DNA of 64,000 nt. Origin: JANQJD01 sp965601685. GTDB lineage: Bacteria; Pseudomonadota; Alphaproteobacteria; Rhodospirillales; Rhodospirillaceae. The position numbers and the translations under genes are program-made. Where the stretch lies: NCBI GenBank assembly GCA_965601685.1, contig CBFCWI010000001.1, positions 62,001 to 126,000 of the forward strand. Direction: 5' to 3'. The notes beneath the pieces are model-generated. The model did not search any database, was not told where the DNA came from, and was given only the letters and a program-made list of their open reading frames with translations. This document shows positions 17,792 through 27,035 of the stretch, piece by piece (positions within the stretch are counted from its first letter, which is position 1; each line of letters starts with the position of its first letter).

Positions 17792-18616
17792 TTAACCAAA
17801 ACGGCCTGTGATATATCCCTGTGTCAGCCGATGTAAGGGGTTAGTGAAAATCTGTTCTGTTCCACCGCACTCGATTAGTTCACCGAGATGGAAGAATGCT
17901 GTACGTTGAGACACACGAGCGGCCTGTTGCATCGAATGAGTCACGATGACGATGGTGAAATTATGCTGCAGCTCATCGATCAGCTCTTCAATCTTGGCTG
18001 TGGCAATGGGGTCGAGTGCTGAACAGGGTTCATCCATTAGGATGACTTCGGGACTGACAGCGATAGCACGAGCGATGCATAAACGCTGCTGCTGTCCGCC
18101 TGATAAGCTGATTCCAGATGCATGCAGACGGTCCCTGACTTCTTCTAGCAATCCTGCTCTCTCCAGGCTAGAGAGCACGACTCTTTCCAACTCGGAACGA
18201 CTGGATGCTAGTCCATGGATGCGGGGGCCATAGGCAACGTTCTCAAAAATGGACTTCGGAAATGGATTGGGTTTCTGGAACACCATACCTACCCGCGCTC
18301 GCAGATGGACTGCATCAACCTTGGATGTGTGAATATCCTCACCATCAAGGGTAATAGTTCCAGTCACACGGCAAGTGTTGATAGTATCATTCATGCGGTT
18401 TAGGCACCGTAGGAAGGTAGACTTACCGCATCCTGATGGGCCAATGAGAGCAGTCACTTCATTACAGTTAATATCAAGCGTCACGTTCTTAATGGCATGC
18501 TTCTCACCGTAAAAGACGTTGACATTACGCGCTGTCAGTTTGGCATGCGCTGCATCTACCAGCGGCGATCCGACTGTTGTGTTTTCATGTGTTTCCTCGT
18601 GTGAGGATTGATACAT
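17792..18616 (-). CDS. pstB: Phosphate ABC transporter ATP-binding protein PstB
   Basis: A 274-residue ABC ATPase that powers phosphate import. Walker A is GPSGCGKST, the signature is LSGGQQQRLCIARAIA, Walker B is VILMDEPCSALDP, and the H-loop is IVTHSMQQAAR. MVFQKPNPFPKSIFENVAYG is a PstB-specific stretch. A GAAGGTGG ribosome site precedes the ATG, one base after the pstA stop. Confidence 0.97.
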   Translation of the reverse strand: MYQSSHEETHENTTVGSPLVDAAHAKLTARNVNVFYGEKHAIKNVTLDINCNEVTALIGPSGCGKSTFLRCLNRMNDTINTCRVTGTITLDGEDIHTSKVDAVHLRARVGMVFQKPNPFPKSIFENVAYGPRIHGLASSRSELERVVLSSLERAGLLEEVRDRLHASGISLSGGQQQRLCIARAIAVSPEVILMDEPCSALDPIATAKIEELIDELQHNFTIVIVTHSMQQAARVSQRTAFFHLGELIECGGTEQIFTNPLHRLTQGYITGRFG

Positions 18617-18617
18617 T

Positions 18618-19916
18618 TCACCACCTTCTCTCGAATCTATTACGGAGAAAAACAGCTATAGTATTCATTGCAATGAGAAAGACTAGCAAAACCATAATGG
18701 CTGCTGCTGTTCTCTCGACGAAAGCTCGCTCAGGGCTGTCAGCCCACAGATAAATCTGCACTGGTAAGACAGTAGCAGGATCCAGCAGTGTAACCGGAGT
18801 ATCAACGACAAATGCTACCATGCCGATCATTAGCAGTGGTGCGGATTCTCCCAAGGCATGAGCCATGCCGATAATAGTGCCGGTCATAATACCAGGCATC
18901 GCCAGTGGAAGAACATGATGGAGAATGCTTTGCATCTTCGATGCACCGATACCAAGAGCTGCCTCACGGATAGATAATGGTACCGCCTTCAAGGCGGCCC
19001 GGGCAGCAATGACAATGGTTGGCAAGATGATAAGACTCAAAACTAAGCCGCCCACAAGGGGTGCTGAGCGTGGCAAGCCAAAGACATTGAGGAAAATAGC
19101 AAGACCGAGTAGGCCAAATACCACAGAAGGTACGGCGGCTAGGTTGTTAACATTGACCTCAATCAGGTCAGTGAGACTGTTACGAGGTGCAAATTCCTCC
19201 AGGTAAACAGCAGCGGCTACTCCGACGGGAAAGCTGAAGCTCAGTGTCACGAGCATCAGGTAAAAAGACCCAGTAACCGCCCCTGAGATGCCAGCCAACT
19301 CTGGTTCACGCGAATCCCCAGCTGTAAACAGAGTGATATTGAAGCGGCTGCGGATCAGGCGACGTGCTTGTAGCTCTTGCAGCCAAGAAACCTGCTGATC
19401 TTTAAGCAGGCGTTCTGTCTCCGGCACATTGGCCGTTATATAGCCCTTGAGGAACTGGTCAGCCTCGTCGCTTAACAGGACATCCGTTGTCAGGCTGCTC
19501 CCTATCAGAGCCGGTTCCCGCGTGACCGTATCACGTAATGTGTAGGGTGCACCTACACTGACTAGGTTAAACAAGAGGCGGCGATCATGTTGGTCAGTGA
19601 CAGCTGGAAACAAACCGGCTATAGCCTGCGCGATGAGAGTCTGATAATCAGCTGTAAACAGTGCTTGCGGATCACGCTGGCCTTCTGGATCGAGAATCAC
19701 CGGGTCTAAAGTGATTCTCAGTGTCAGTACGTTCTCCTGGAAGGCAGTATAAGCTTTCGAGACAATACTGACGAACAGCAACACTAGTACTGCTAGAGCC
19801 ATAGCCATCGCCGCAAAGCCATAAAAACGGAAGCGGCGGTCAGCCATATGACGGCGGCGGATTCTAGCACGCAGACTCTCGCTTGACTGAATCGACCGCG
19901 AAGGAGGCACTGACAT
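18618..19916 (-). CDS. pstA: Phosphate ABC transporter permease PstA
   Basis: A roughly 432-residue inner-membrane permease. One N-terminal span is followed by a ~170-residue extramembrane insert, which is usual for the long alphaproteobacterial PstA, and then by the transporter core with the coupling loop EAALGIGASKMQSI and neighbouring spans. The ATG at 19916 has AGAAGGA about 6 bases upstream; the longer start at 19937 overlaps the pstC stop. It forms the membrane channel with PstC. Confidence 0.94.
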   Translation of the reverse strand: MSVPPSRSIQSSESLRARIRRRHMADRRFRFYGFAAMAMALAVLVLLFVSIVSKAYTAFQENVLTLRITLDPVILDPEGQRDPQALFTADYQTLIAQAIAGLFPAVTDQHDRRLLFNLVSVGAPYTLRDTVTREPALIGSSLTTDVLLSDEADQFLKGYITANVPETERLLKDQQVSWLQELQARRLIRSRFNITLFTAGDSREPELAGISGAVTGSFYLMLVTLSFSFPVGVAAAVYLEEFAPRNSLTDLIEVNVNNLAAVPSVVFGLLGLAIFLNVFGLPRSAPLVGGLVLSLIILPTIVIAARAALKAVPLSIREAALGIGASKMQSILHHVLPLAMPGIMTGTIIGMAHALGESAPLLMIGMVAFVVDTPVTLLDPATVLPVQIYLWADSPERAFVERTAAAIMVLLVFLIAMNTIAVFLRNRFERRW

Positions 19917-19929
19917 AGGTGTCCTTCTA

Positions 19930-21303
19930 CTATTCATACTGTTCTCTATACTTACGCACTACCTGCAAGGCAATTGCATTCAATACCAGTGTGACCACGA
20001 ACAGCACCAAGCCTAGCGCGAAAGCTGCCAGGGTCTTTGGGCTGTCGAACTCCTGATCGCCGACCAGTAGGGTGACAATCTGCACTGTGACAGTGGTAAC
20101 AGCTGCAAACGGGTTGGCTGTGAGTTGCGCGGACAGACCTGCGGCCATGACCACAATCATAGTCTCGCCGATAGCACGTGAAGCAGCCAGCAGAATACCG
20201 CCGACGAGGCCTGGCAGAGCAGCTGGCAAGACAACACGACGGATGGTCTCAGACTGAGTCGCCCCCAGACCCAGGGATCCTTCCCGTAAGGACTGTGGCA
20301 CGGCGCTAATGATATCGTCTGCTAACGATGATACAAAAGGAACAATCATGATACCCATGACCACACCGGCAGCCAGAGCACTTTCGGACGATATGGATAT
20401 TCCAAACATTGCGCCGGCATCGCGTAGGCCGGGGGCGACCATTAACGCAGCAAAGAAACCATAAACTACTGTTGGAATTCCTGCTAATATTTCTAGTATT
20501 GGTTTAGCTATTTTTCGGATATAAGATGCAGCATATTCTGCTGTGTAAATAGCAGTTAACAGCCCTAGTGGTATAGATACGAGCATTGCAATACCAGCAA
20601 CCAGCAATGTACCAGTGAACAAAGGTACTGCTCCAAACGCGCCAAGTGTATCCACAGGATCGTCTTGGAGCGCTAATTGCGGACTCCATTCAAGGCCGAA
20701 CAGAAAAGCTGTTAAGGGCACATGAGCAAAGAAGCGAAAGGATTCGAAGAGGAGAGACAGTATGATTCCTACAGTGGTAAGTACAGCAAGCGCTGTGCAT
20801 AGGATCATGAAGGTTTTCAGCACACGCTCAACGCTGTTCCGAGCCTGGTGACTAGGAGTGAGTCGGCGCCAGGCAAAGACTAAACCACCGAGTGAAACAC
20901 TGACTGCTATAGTAGCCACGACTGTGAAACCAGTGTGCCGAATCTCCATATAATGCCAGGCGGCTGCTACCAAAGCTGGATCCTTCCGTCCGCCATGACC
21001 GGCAGCCAGGTTGCGGATCTCTGCGGTCAAAAGACCAACTTCCCCGGCGGCTAAGTCGGATGGGACGAGTAAGTGATCCAGAGCGATACGCTGAGCCAGC
21101 GGAGCCTCAAGCAGGCTCCAAAGGAGAATCACTGCAAGCCCGGGTAAGAAAGTCGCTAAGCCGGCGAACTGGCCGTAGTAGTATGGCAGAGAGTGAAGAC
21201 AGACGGTACGGGAGAGAACTAAGGCACGGCCCTGGCCAATCCCGAAGGCCAGCAGGCTTATGAGAAGAAGAACGATGATAAGTACTAAAACGTGCATGAT
21301 CAC
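19930..21303 (-). CDS. pstC: Phosphate ABC transporter permease PstC
   Basis: A 457-residue multi-span permease, partner of PstA. The core carries IPTVVYGFFAALMVAPGL and the coupling loop REGSLGLGATQSETIRRV. The N-terminal half has extra spans and a hydrophilic insert, as in the long PstC of alphaproteobacteria. It lies 133 bases after pstS, with a stem-loop in between (21326-21360), and its 3' end abuts pstA. Confidence 0.94.
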   Translation of the reverse strand: MIMHVLVLIIVLLLISLLAFGIGQGRALVLSRTVCLHSLPYYYGQFAGLATFLPGLAVILLWSLLEAPLAQRIALDHLLVPSDLAAGEVGLLTAEIRNLAAGHGGRKDPALVAAAWHYMEIRHTGFTVVATIAVSVSLGGLVFAWRRLTPSHQARNSVERVLKTFMILCTALAVLTTVGIILSLLFESFRFFAHVPLTAFLFGLEWSPQLALQDDPVDTLGAFGAVPLFTGTLLVAGIAMLVSIPLGLLTAIYTAEYAASYIRKIAKPILEILAGIPTVVYGFFAALMVAPGLRDAGAMFGISISSESALAAGVVMGIMIVPFVSSLADDIISAVPQSLREGSLGLGATQSETIRRVVLPAALPGLVGGILLAASRAIGETMIVVMAAGLSAQLTANPFAAVTTVTVQIVTLLVGDQEFDSPKTLAAFALGLVLFVVTLVLNAIALQVVRKYREQYE

Positions 21304-21325
21304 TCGTTATACAAAATCTCATCGC

Positions 21326-21360
21326 ACCGTGCTCGGTTCATCACAAAGGAGCAGCACGGT
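21326..21360 (-). other. Stem-loop between pstS and pstC
   Basis: ACCGTGCT (21326-21333) and AGCACGGT (21353-21360) form a perfect 8-bp stem with a 19-base loop in the pstS-pstC spacer. In pst operons such structures can let the binding-protein message outlast or outnumber the downstream genes; that role is inferred. No clear T-tract follows on the minus strand. Confidence 0.45.
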
Positions 21361-21436
21361 CCAGTGTACCGTACCGCAACTCCTGAAACACTACTCCACT
21401 TTGCCACGCCGCCACACAAAGAAAGCCCATCTCCTA

Positions 21437-22519
21437 TCACTCTCGCAACCGATTGGGCAAAAGAGCAAGGCCATCTGGTCCCGGCCAACCTGAAAAAGAG
21501 AGATTGCTCAAGGTGCCTTCACGCATAGCGTTACGTTCGGTATCCGGTAATGGGATCAGGCCTTTATTGACCAGATAGCCATCCTGGCTCCATGCCTGCT
21601 CGCTAGTAAATTCTGCCACATACTCCTTGAGACCGGGTATAATTCCAACGTGTGCCTTCTTGACATAGAAATACAGTGGGCGTGCGACTGGATAGTGCCC
21701 GTCAGAAATGTTATAGGAAGTAGGAGCCTGTGAATCTATCACCATAGCCTGTAGTTTATCGGTATTTTGGGCAAGAGAGCTAAATCCGAGGATGCCGAAT
21801 GCCTTGGGGTTCGCGATCAGTTTTTGGACAATCAGATTATCGTTCTCACCAGCCTCAATAAAAGCGCCGTCTGTCCGAAACATCTGACAGGCGGCGTGAA
21901 ACCGTTGGATATTCTTGGCGCTTAAAGTCAAAAACTCCGGGAATCCTTTGCAGCCAACATCCATGACCAGTTCTACGAGAGCATCACGGGTACCTGAGGT
22001 CGGTGGCGGTCCAAGAATCTTGATTCTGGTGGCCAGTAGGCCTGGATCAATATCTTGCCAACACCTGTACGGATTGTCGACTAGCTTGTTATCCTTTGGA
22101 ATCTGTTTAGCAAGGGCAAGGAAAATTTGTGTACGAGTCATCTGCATTGGCGGTGCCGTCTTCGCATGTGCAAACACAATGCCGTCGTAGCCAATCTTGA
22201 TCTCCACGACGTCTGTGATCCCATTCCTAATGCATGTATTCATTTCTCTTCTTTTGATGCGACGTGAGGCATTGGTAATATCTGGGTACTCCACACCAAC
22301 GCCGCTGCAAAACAGCTTCATGCCACCACCGGAACCTGTAGATTCTACTATAGGAACTTTAAAGTGTGTACGCTTTCCAAAACGTTCTGCAACAGTAGTA
22401 GAAAAGGGATAAACGGTTGATGAACCGACAATACGGATCTGATCGCGGGCCGCCCCAGCATGAGCAAAGCTGATTATGAGGACGACAACTGTGGCGATGC
22501 AGGTAGAAGTGTTGTACAT
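21437..22519 (-). CDS. pstS: Periplasmic phosphate-binding protein PstS
   Basis: A 360-residue substrate-binding protein with a signal peptide (about residues 1-24, hydrophobic core VVVLIISFAHAGA). The mature start DQIRIVGSSTVYPFS and the phosphate-binding loop STGSGGGMKLFC, plus GPPPTSGTRDALVEL in the second lobe, identify the PstS family. A GGAGG site precedes the ATG. It delivers phosphate to PstCAB and is the first gene of the operon. Confidence 0.95.
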   Translation of the reverse strand: MYNTSTCIATVVVLIISFAHAGAARDQIRIVGSSTVYPFSTTVAERFGKRTHFKVPIVESTGSGGGMKLFCSGVGVEYPDITNASRRIKRREMNTCIRNGITDVVEIKIGYDGIVFAHAKTAPPMQMTRTQIFLALAKQIPKDNKLVDNPYRCWQDIDPGLLATRIKILGPPPTSGTRDALVELVMDVGCKGFPEFLTLSAKNIQRFHAACQMFRTDGAFIEAGENDNLIVQKLIANPKAFGILGFSSLAQNTDKLQAMVIDSQAPTSYNISDGHYPVARPLYFYVKKAHVGIIPGLKEYVAEFTSEQAWSQDGYLVNKGLIPLPDTERNAMREGTLSNLSFSGWPGPDGLALLPNRLRE

Positions 22520-22979
22520 GAGGAGACCTCCAAACTTGTGACTAGCACAAGAGAGATCTACACCCTTCTCTTTTGCAGGGAAGATTGTGTGTAGTCATCT
22601 CTCAAGGTGACGCTCTCAGAAATGAGAGAGAACTTTGGTTTTTCTAGAATCTCTCTGTCTTGCGAAGGGGAAGCGGCGGAAGATACGGCGTTTTCGCTTG
22701 TGCCCGAGCTGGCCATTACTCTAAACAGGCATCAAACAGCCATCACTCAGCACTGGTGTTTTCCACAGACGTTGTGACTCTCTTTACGAGAGCAGTCCGC
22801 CTAGCGAAAGCATTTTTGGGAGGTATGTCCAGAGAAATGGCCTCCACTCCTTTCGGTAGAGGCACGAGGAGAGGCAAGCATTGAAGTCCCTTTTAAGGGA
22901 GCGGTGCGATCAGACCCCAGCATAAGTACAAAGCCGTCTCTGCTGTCTACTCTGATTGTTCGCTGCAGCAGTGTCTATT
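22520..22979. other. Non-coding gap between proB and pstS
   Basis: About 460 bases upstream of pstS with no convincing gene. It contains a small hairpin CTCTCA-GAAA-TGAGAG (22613-22628). I could not see a clear Pho box, and phoR/phoB are absent. A 74-residue frame on the plus strand (22660-22884) has no ribosome site or family resemblance and was not accepted. Confidence 0.55.
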
Positions 22980-24134
22980 CTAGTCTAGAGCAAGATTATC
23001 GCGGTGAATCAACTCATCACGTCCGCGGTAACCAAGCACCGTCATAATTTCACTCGTGTGTCGTCCCATGATACGGAACGTTTCATGAGATGAATACGCA
23101 ATCAATCCACGCGCAATAATCTTACCCATCTGATTACGGACTAAAACAGTTTCTCCCGCAGAAAAATGGCCATCGATGGCTATCACACCGGCTGGCAGAA
23201 GACTGGAACCGCTTTTAAGAGCTATGACAGCGCCTTCATCTACTGTTAGAGCTCCAGTTGCGCGTAGAGCCCCAGCGATCCAACGCTTACGAGCTGGGTG
23301 ACGTTCAGTAGTAGGAATAAACCAGGTACAGCGACCGCCTCTCTTTAGCGCCTGCAAAGGTTGCAGAAGGCGGCCAGGTGCTATGGCCATATGGCATCCT
23401 GCATTCATACAGATGCGTGCGGCCATCAGCTTGGTCACCATACCACCTGACCCATGGAGGGATGTGCTAGCCCCGGCCATAGATTCGATAGCAGGGGTGA
23501 GGGCTTGCACCTTAGGCACGAAAAGGGCTGTTGGGTCTGTGTGAGGATTTGCCGTGTAGAGACCGTCAATATCAGAGAATAGAATAAGAACATCAGCGGC
23601 AATCATTGCAGCTACTCGTGCCGCTAGGCGGTCATTGTCACCGAAACGCAACTCCTGCGTTGCGACAGTATCATTTTCGTTGACCACTGGTACAGCACCA
23701 AGCCGGAATAGAGTTTCAAAAGTATTCCGGGCATTCAGATAGCGGTGCCGATTCTCGGAATCATCGAGTGTCAACAACACATGCGCCGCTGTGAGACCTT
23801 GTGCCGCTAAGCCTGCCTGATAGGCATGTGCGAGGCTAATCTGGCCTGCCGCTGCCGCTGCCTGTTTCTCACCTAGTTTCAGGCGTTGCTTACCCAGATT
23901 CAGAAGACGACGCCCCAGAGCTACTGCCCCAGATGTGACTACTACTACATCCTGTCCACGCTGCCGTACAGCGACAATATCTTCCACCAGCCCGTTAAGC
24001 CAGGCACGGTGTAATGCACCAGTTGTCCGGTCCACCAGCAGAGTAGAACCAACTTTGAGGACTACACGGCGGGCCGTTGCCATGGGATGTTCAGCGGCAG
24101 GTGCGGCGGCTGCAGCAACGGTTATGGAGTCCAT
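22980..24134 (-). CDS. proB: Glutamate 5-kinase
   Basis: A roughly 384-residue enzyme catalysing the first step of proline synthesis, ATP-dependent phosphorylation of glutamate. The N-terminal amino-acid kinase domain includes VVLKVGSTLLVD, VVVTSGAVALG, PVVNENDTVATQELRFGDND and the GSGGMVTKLMAARI segment; the C-terminal PUA domain (about 285-384) is present. Its start overlaps the 3' end of obg; ATG at 24134 is chosen, although an in-frame ATG at 24083 or the longer 24185 start cannot be excluded. The order rplU-rpmA-obg-proB is conserved in alphaproteobacteria. Confidence 0.94.
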   Translation of the reverse strand: MDSITVAAAAAPAAEHPMATARRVVLKVGSTLLVDRTTGALHRAWLNGLVEDIVAVRQRGQDVVVVTSGAVALGRRLLNLGKQRLKLGEKQAAAAAGQISLAHAYQAGLAAQGLTAAHVLLTLDDSENRHRYLNARNTFETLFRLGAVPVVNENDTVATQELRFGDNDRLAARVAAMIAADVLILFSDIDGLYTANPHTDPTALFVPKVQALTPAIESMAGASTSLHGSGGMVTKLMAARICMNAGCHMAIAPGRLLQPLQALKRGGRCTWFIPTTERHPARKRWIAGALRATGALTVDEGAVIALKSGSSLLPAGVIAIDGHFSAGETVLVRNQMGKIIARGLIAYSSHETFRIMGRHTSEIMTVLGYRGRDELIHRDNLALD

Positions 24135-25171
24135 GGATGCTGCCCTGCCTTCATTTCCTCCTGCGCAGTCCCTCCATGGTACCACATAAGAGCCCGTTTC
24201 AAGTCTTGTAGTACTGCTCCCACCCCATAGCTAGTCAGGCCCGAAACTAGTCTTACTGCCTTGGTAGCCACGCCGGCAACCTTAGCCAGCGCTACACGCT
24301 GTTCGCTCATCCCCCTCGTACTCAAGGCATCAACTTTGTTGAGGGCCAGGATCTCCACCTTACTTGCTAGACCATGACCATAGGACTCGAGTGCACCACG
24401 CACGATGCGATAAGCAGCCGCTACGTCACCAGTACCATCAATCAGATGCAGTAACACACCACACCGCTCAACGTGTCCTAGAAAACGAATGCCAAGACCG
24501 GCGCCCATGTGTGCGCCCTCGATCAGGCCAGGAATGTCAGCAATAATCAATTTATCCCCATCGACATAAGTCACGCCCAAATGAGGATATATAGTAGTGA
24601 AGGGATAGGCAGCGACCTTCGGCCGTGCCTGAGTCGCTGCAGTCAGAAAGGTAGATTTACCGGCATTTGGCAAGCCAATAAGCCCAGAATCTGCTATCAA
24701 CTTGAGACGTAGCCACAACCACCGCTCTTCCCCTGGCCAGCCCGAACTCGCACGCCGGGGAGCCCGATTAGTTGCTGTCTTGTAATGCGTATTACCAAAT
24801 CCTCCGTATCCTCCCTGAGCCAGCATGACCCACTGTCCGACCCTGGTGAGATCGGCCAACATCGCCGTGCGCTTCTCATCAAAAATCTGCGTTCCAATAG
24901 GGACCAGAAGGACAGAATCACGTCCTTTGCGTCCATATCGGTTTGCCCCCATGCCAGCGGAACCGCTTTCCGCGCGGAAATGTTGCCGATACCGGAAATC
25001 TATGAGAGTGTTAACATTGTCTATTGTCGTGGCGACTACATCGCCTCCACGACCGCCATCACCACCATCTGGTCCACCAAATGGGATGAATCGTTCCCGG
25101 CGGAAAGCAACACAGCCACGGCCACCATCGCCGCCCCTAACGTAGATTTTCACCTGATCAAGGAATTTCAT
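24122..25171 (-). CDS. obg: GTPase Obg/CgtA
   Basis: A 349-residue ribosome-associated GTPase. The N-terminal Obg fold is glycine-rich (GGPDGGDGGRGGDV); the G domain has GLPNAGKST, IADIPGLIEGAH and NKVDAL. It takes part in 50S ribosome maturation and growth control. It follows rpmA by 125 bases, with the ribosomal protein genes rpmA and rplU upstream. The end overlaps proB. Confidence 0.96.
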   Translation of the reverse strand: MKFLDQVKIYVRGGDGGRGCVAFRRERFIPFGGPDGGDGGRGGDVVATTIDNVNTLIDFRYRQHFRAESGSAGMGANRYGRKGRDSVLLVPIGTQIFDEKRTAMLADLTRVGQWVMLAQGGYGGFGNTHYKTATNRAPRRASSGWPGEERWLWLRLKLIADSGLIGLPNAGKSTFLTAATQARPKVAAYPFTTIYPHLGVTYVDGDKLIIADIPGLIEGAHMGAGLGIRFLGHVERCGVLLHLIDGTGDVAAAYRIVRGALESYGHGLASKVEILALNKVDALSTRGMSEQRVALAKVAGVATKAVRLVSGLTSYGVGAVLQDLKRALMWYHGGTAQEEMKAGQHPWTP

Positions 25172-25296
25172 AAACGCATCGTATCACGATCAGAAAATGC
25201 TGCTGTGACACAACCCTCTTTCAGGTCACAGAGCACACACAAAAAAAGGCAAGGCCTATCCCAATCCGTACTGCTCATATGATCAGAGGGCTAAGA

Positions 25297-25548
25297 CTAA
25301 CATTCCACTGCTACAACCACCCGTCCTGCATAGCCTTTCTTGAAGAGGACTCGTCCTTCAGCTACTGCGAACAGGGTATGATCTCTACCAATGCCAACAT
25401 TGTGACCAGCATGGAATCGAGTACCACGCTGCCGCACAATGATATTGCCAGGTCTGACCATCTGCCCACCAAATCTCTTGACACCTAGGCGGCGCCCCGC
25501 TGTATCTCGCCCATTACGAGAACTTCCACCTGCCTTTTTGTGGGCCAT
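25297..25548 (-). CDS. rpmA: 50S ribosomal protein L27
   Basis: An 83-residue ribosomal protein with the full family N-terminus MAHKKAGGSSRNGRDT and the core GVKRFGGQMVRPGNIIVRQR, which reaches the peptidyl transferase centre. It starts with GGAGAGG-type ribosome signals upstream and follows rplU by about 68 bases. Confidence 0.98.
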   Translation of the reverse strand: MAHKKAGGSSRNGRDTAGRRLGVKRFGGQMVRPGNIIVRQRGTRFHAGHNVGIGRDHTLFAVAEGRVLFKKGYAGRVVVAVEC

Positions 25549-25615
25549 CTCTTGCCTCTCCTCCTTTTAAACGTCCAGCAGGCAGCCAGGCCTCCGACCT
25601 TGTAACAAAGACACG

Positions 25616-25930
25616 TTATACAGCCTCCGCCTCTGCAGCTAATCCTGTTATTCTGACTAGTGTCAAAGCTTGCCGATGGCCTCTTCTGCGCCGGTAGTTC
25701 TTACGGCGTCTTTTCTTGAAGACGGTAATCTTATCACCTTTGAATTGACGTAGTACCTCACCTACCACAGATACGCCTGTTACAACCGGCTGGCCCACCG
25801 TCTCGCCCATCATCACCACGTCGCTGAAAGCAATAGAAGAGCCAGGTTCACCATTGAGTTTTTCAACAGTCACGACCGCACCACTAGTGACCTTATACTG
25901 CTTCCCACCAGTCCTAATCACTGCGAACAT
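25616..25930 (-). CDS. rplU: 50S ribosomal protein L21
   Basis: A 104-residue ribosomal protein. MFAVIRTGGKQYKV and the basic stretch KKRRRKNYRRRRGHRQ are diagnostic. The ATG at 25930 gives the family start; the frame continues upstream with unrelated residues. It heads the rplU-rpmA-obg-proB run. Confidence 0.97.
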   Translation of the reverse strand: MFAVIRTGGKQYKVTSGAVVTVEKLNGEPGSSIAFSDVVMMGETVGQPVVTGVSVVGEVLRQFKGDKITVFKKRRRKNYRRRRGHRQALTLVRITGLAAEAEAV

Positions 25931-26463
25931 AACACTGCTCACACTTATGTACCATACAACAACCTTCGCGTATCTAGAGCGCACAGAACTCTCCTCAAAG
26001 AGAGGAGGAAAGAAGAAAACCGTACCCTTTGATACATGGACCTGTCAAGGTTCACATACATATTTCCTCGCTGTTACCAAAAATAGAGTAAGAAACAACA
26101 GTGAACGGTACCCAGCTCCTCTTATCAAAGAGTGTACTGGTGTATGAGATCAATGGCGAGCATTGAGGTATCCATTGCATTTTCCTCAATTTCTGAATTC
26201 ACTGCACCCTGCAGGAATGTCTCTAACTCTTGGCCCAGAGAGCTGCGAAACACTTTATAAGTTTCATGAATCCATTGAGAAACCCGTGTCAGTTGTACAA
26301 TAGAGAGGTTTTCTGAATAAAAATCCTTGAAGAGCCATCATGTTGCCTCTATAAGAAGTCAGCCCAAGGTAGCATTTCCTTCCAGGGCTGATAGGAAGCG
26401 GTGGATGTCGCCCTGAGCAGAAGCAGAGTGAGCGTCGCCTGACTGGTGAAGAGTTTGATTACA
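25931..26463. other. Non-coding gap upstream of rplU
   Basis: About 530 bases between divergent rplU and the pncC-like gene. It contains a small hairpin CTCCTC-AAAGA-GAGGAG (25991-26007) in the rplU leader and an 8-bp inverted repeat pair CTTTGATA/TATCAAAG around 26028 and 26124. A start-less open frame at 26125-26337 is listed separately. Confidence 0.5.
26125..26337 (-). pseudogene. Possible remnant of a small unidentified gene
   Basis: A minus-strand frame of about 70 codons ends at a TGA but begins right after an in-frame TGA and has no start codon near its front. The encoded stretch (for example IVQLTRVSQWIHETYKVF and SSLGQELETFLQGAV) looks helical and protein-like, yet I do not recognise it. 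An ATG-ATG with another frame lies just upstream, so a frameshift could have separated start and body. It could equally be chance. Confidence 0.2.
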
Positions 26464-26982
26464 ATGCTCCTTTTCCCTGTTGGGTTAGTTAACAAGACTG
26501 CAAACCTGGTGGCAACCTGTCAGAGAGCGGGTCTCAGAATTGCGACAGCGGAGTCTTGTACAGGTGGCCTCCTTTGTGCCCTCCTGACTGAAGTTCCGGG
26601 TGCGTCTCGTGTTGTTGAGCGTGGCTTCATTGCTTATTCCAATGCTGCCAAGATTGAGGTCTTAGACGTGCCAGCAGATCTTCTGCAAGTTCACGGCGCC
26701 GTTAGCGAATCTGTGGCCTGCGCCATGGCGACAGGTTTATTGAATCTGTGTTCTAATGTTGCACTGACTATTGCTGTGACTGGCATCGCTGGGCCAGACG
26801 GTGGCTCAGGACAGAGGCCGGCAGGTTTAGTTCACTTAGCTGCAGCGCGGCGTGGAGCCAGCGTGACTCATCAGCGTGCGCTCTTTCCTGGTGATAGAAC
26901 TGAAGTACGGCTTGCAACCGTTGCTACCGCCATTGCTATATTGGCAGCATTAGTGCCAACATCACTGCATGGCCGATCCTAG
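26464..26982 (+). CDS. pncC: CinA-family nicotinamide-nucleotide amidohydrolase (PncC-like)
   Basis: A 172-residue protein equal to the C-terminal domain of CinA. The signature TAESCTGGLLCALLTEVPGAS, split here as TAESCTGG and VPGASRVVERGFIAYSN, and the AVTGIAGPDGGS loop identify the family, which deamidates nicotinamide mononucleotide in pyridine nucleotide salvage. ATG at 26464 is preferred to the GTG at 26446, since neither the context nor a ribosome site supports the longer form. In related genomes it lies near ispDF, lipA and ratA, as here. Confidence 0.9.
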   Translation: MLLFPVGLVNKTANLVATCQRAGLRIATAESCTGGLLCALLTEVPGASRVVERGFIAYSNAAKIEVLDVPADLLQVHGAVSESVACAMATGLLNLCSNVALTIAVTGIAGPDGGSGQRPAGLVHLAAARRGASVTHQRALFPGDRTEVRLATVATAIAILAALVPTSLHGRS

Positions 26983-27035
26983 CATGAAAAAGCTTCACAC
27001 AGGTGCTCTAGTTGTTTCTCTAGAACCCTTGCATC

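Noticed and set aside
22660..22884. 74-codon plus-strand frame upstream of pstS
   Set aside because: No ribosome site, no protein-like pattern and it lies opposite the expected pstS promoter region.
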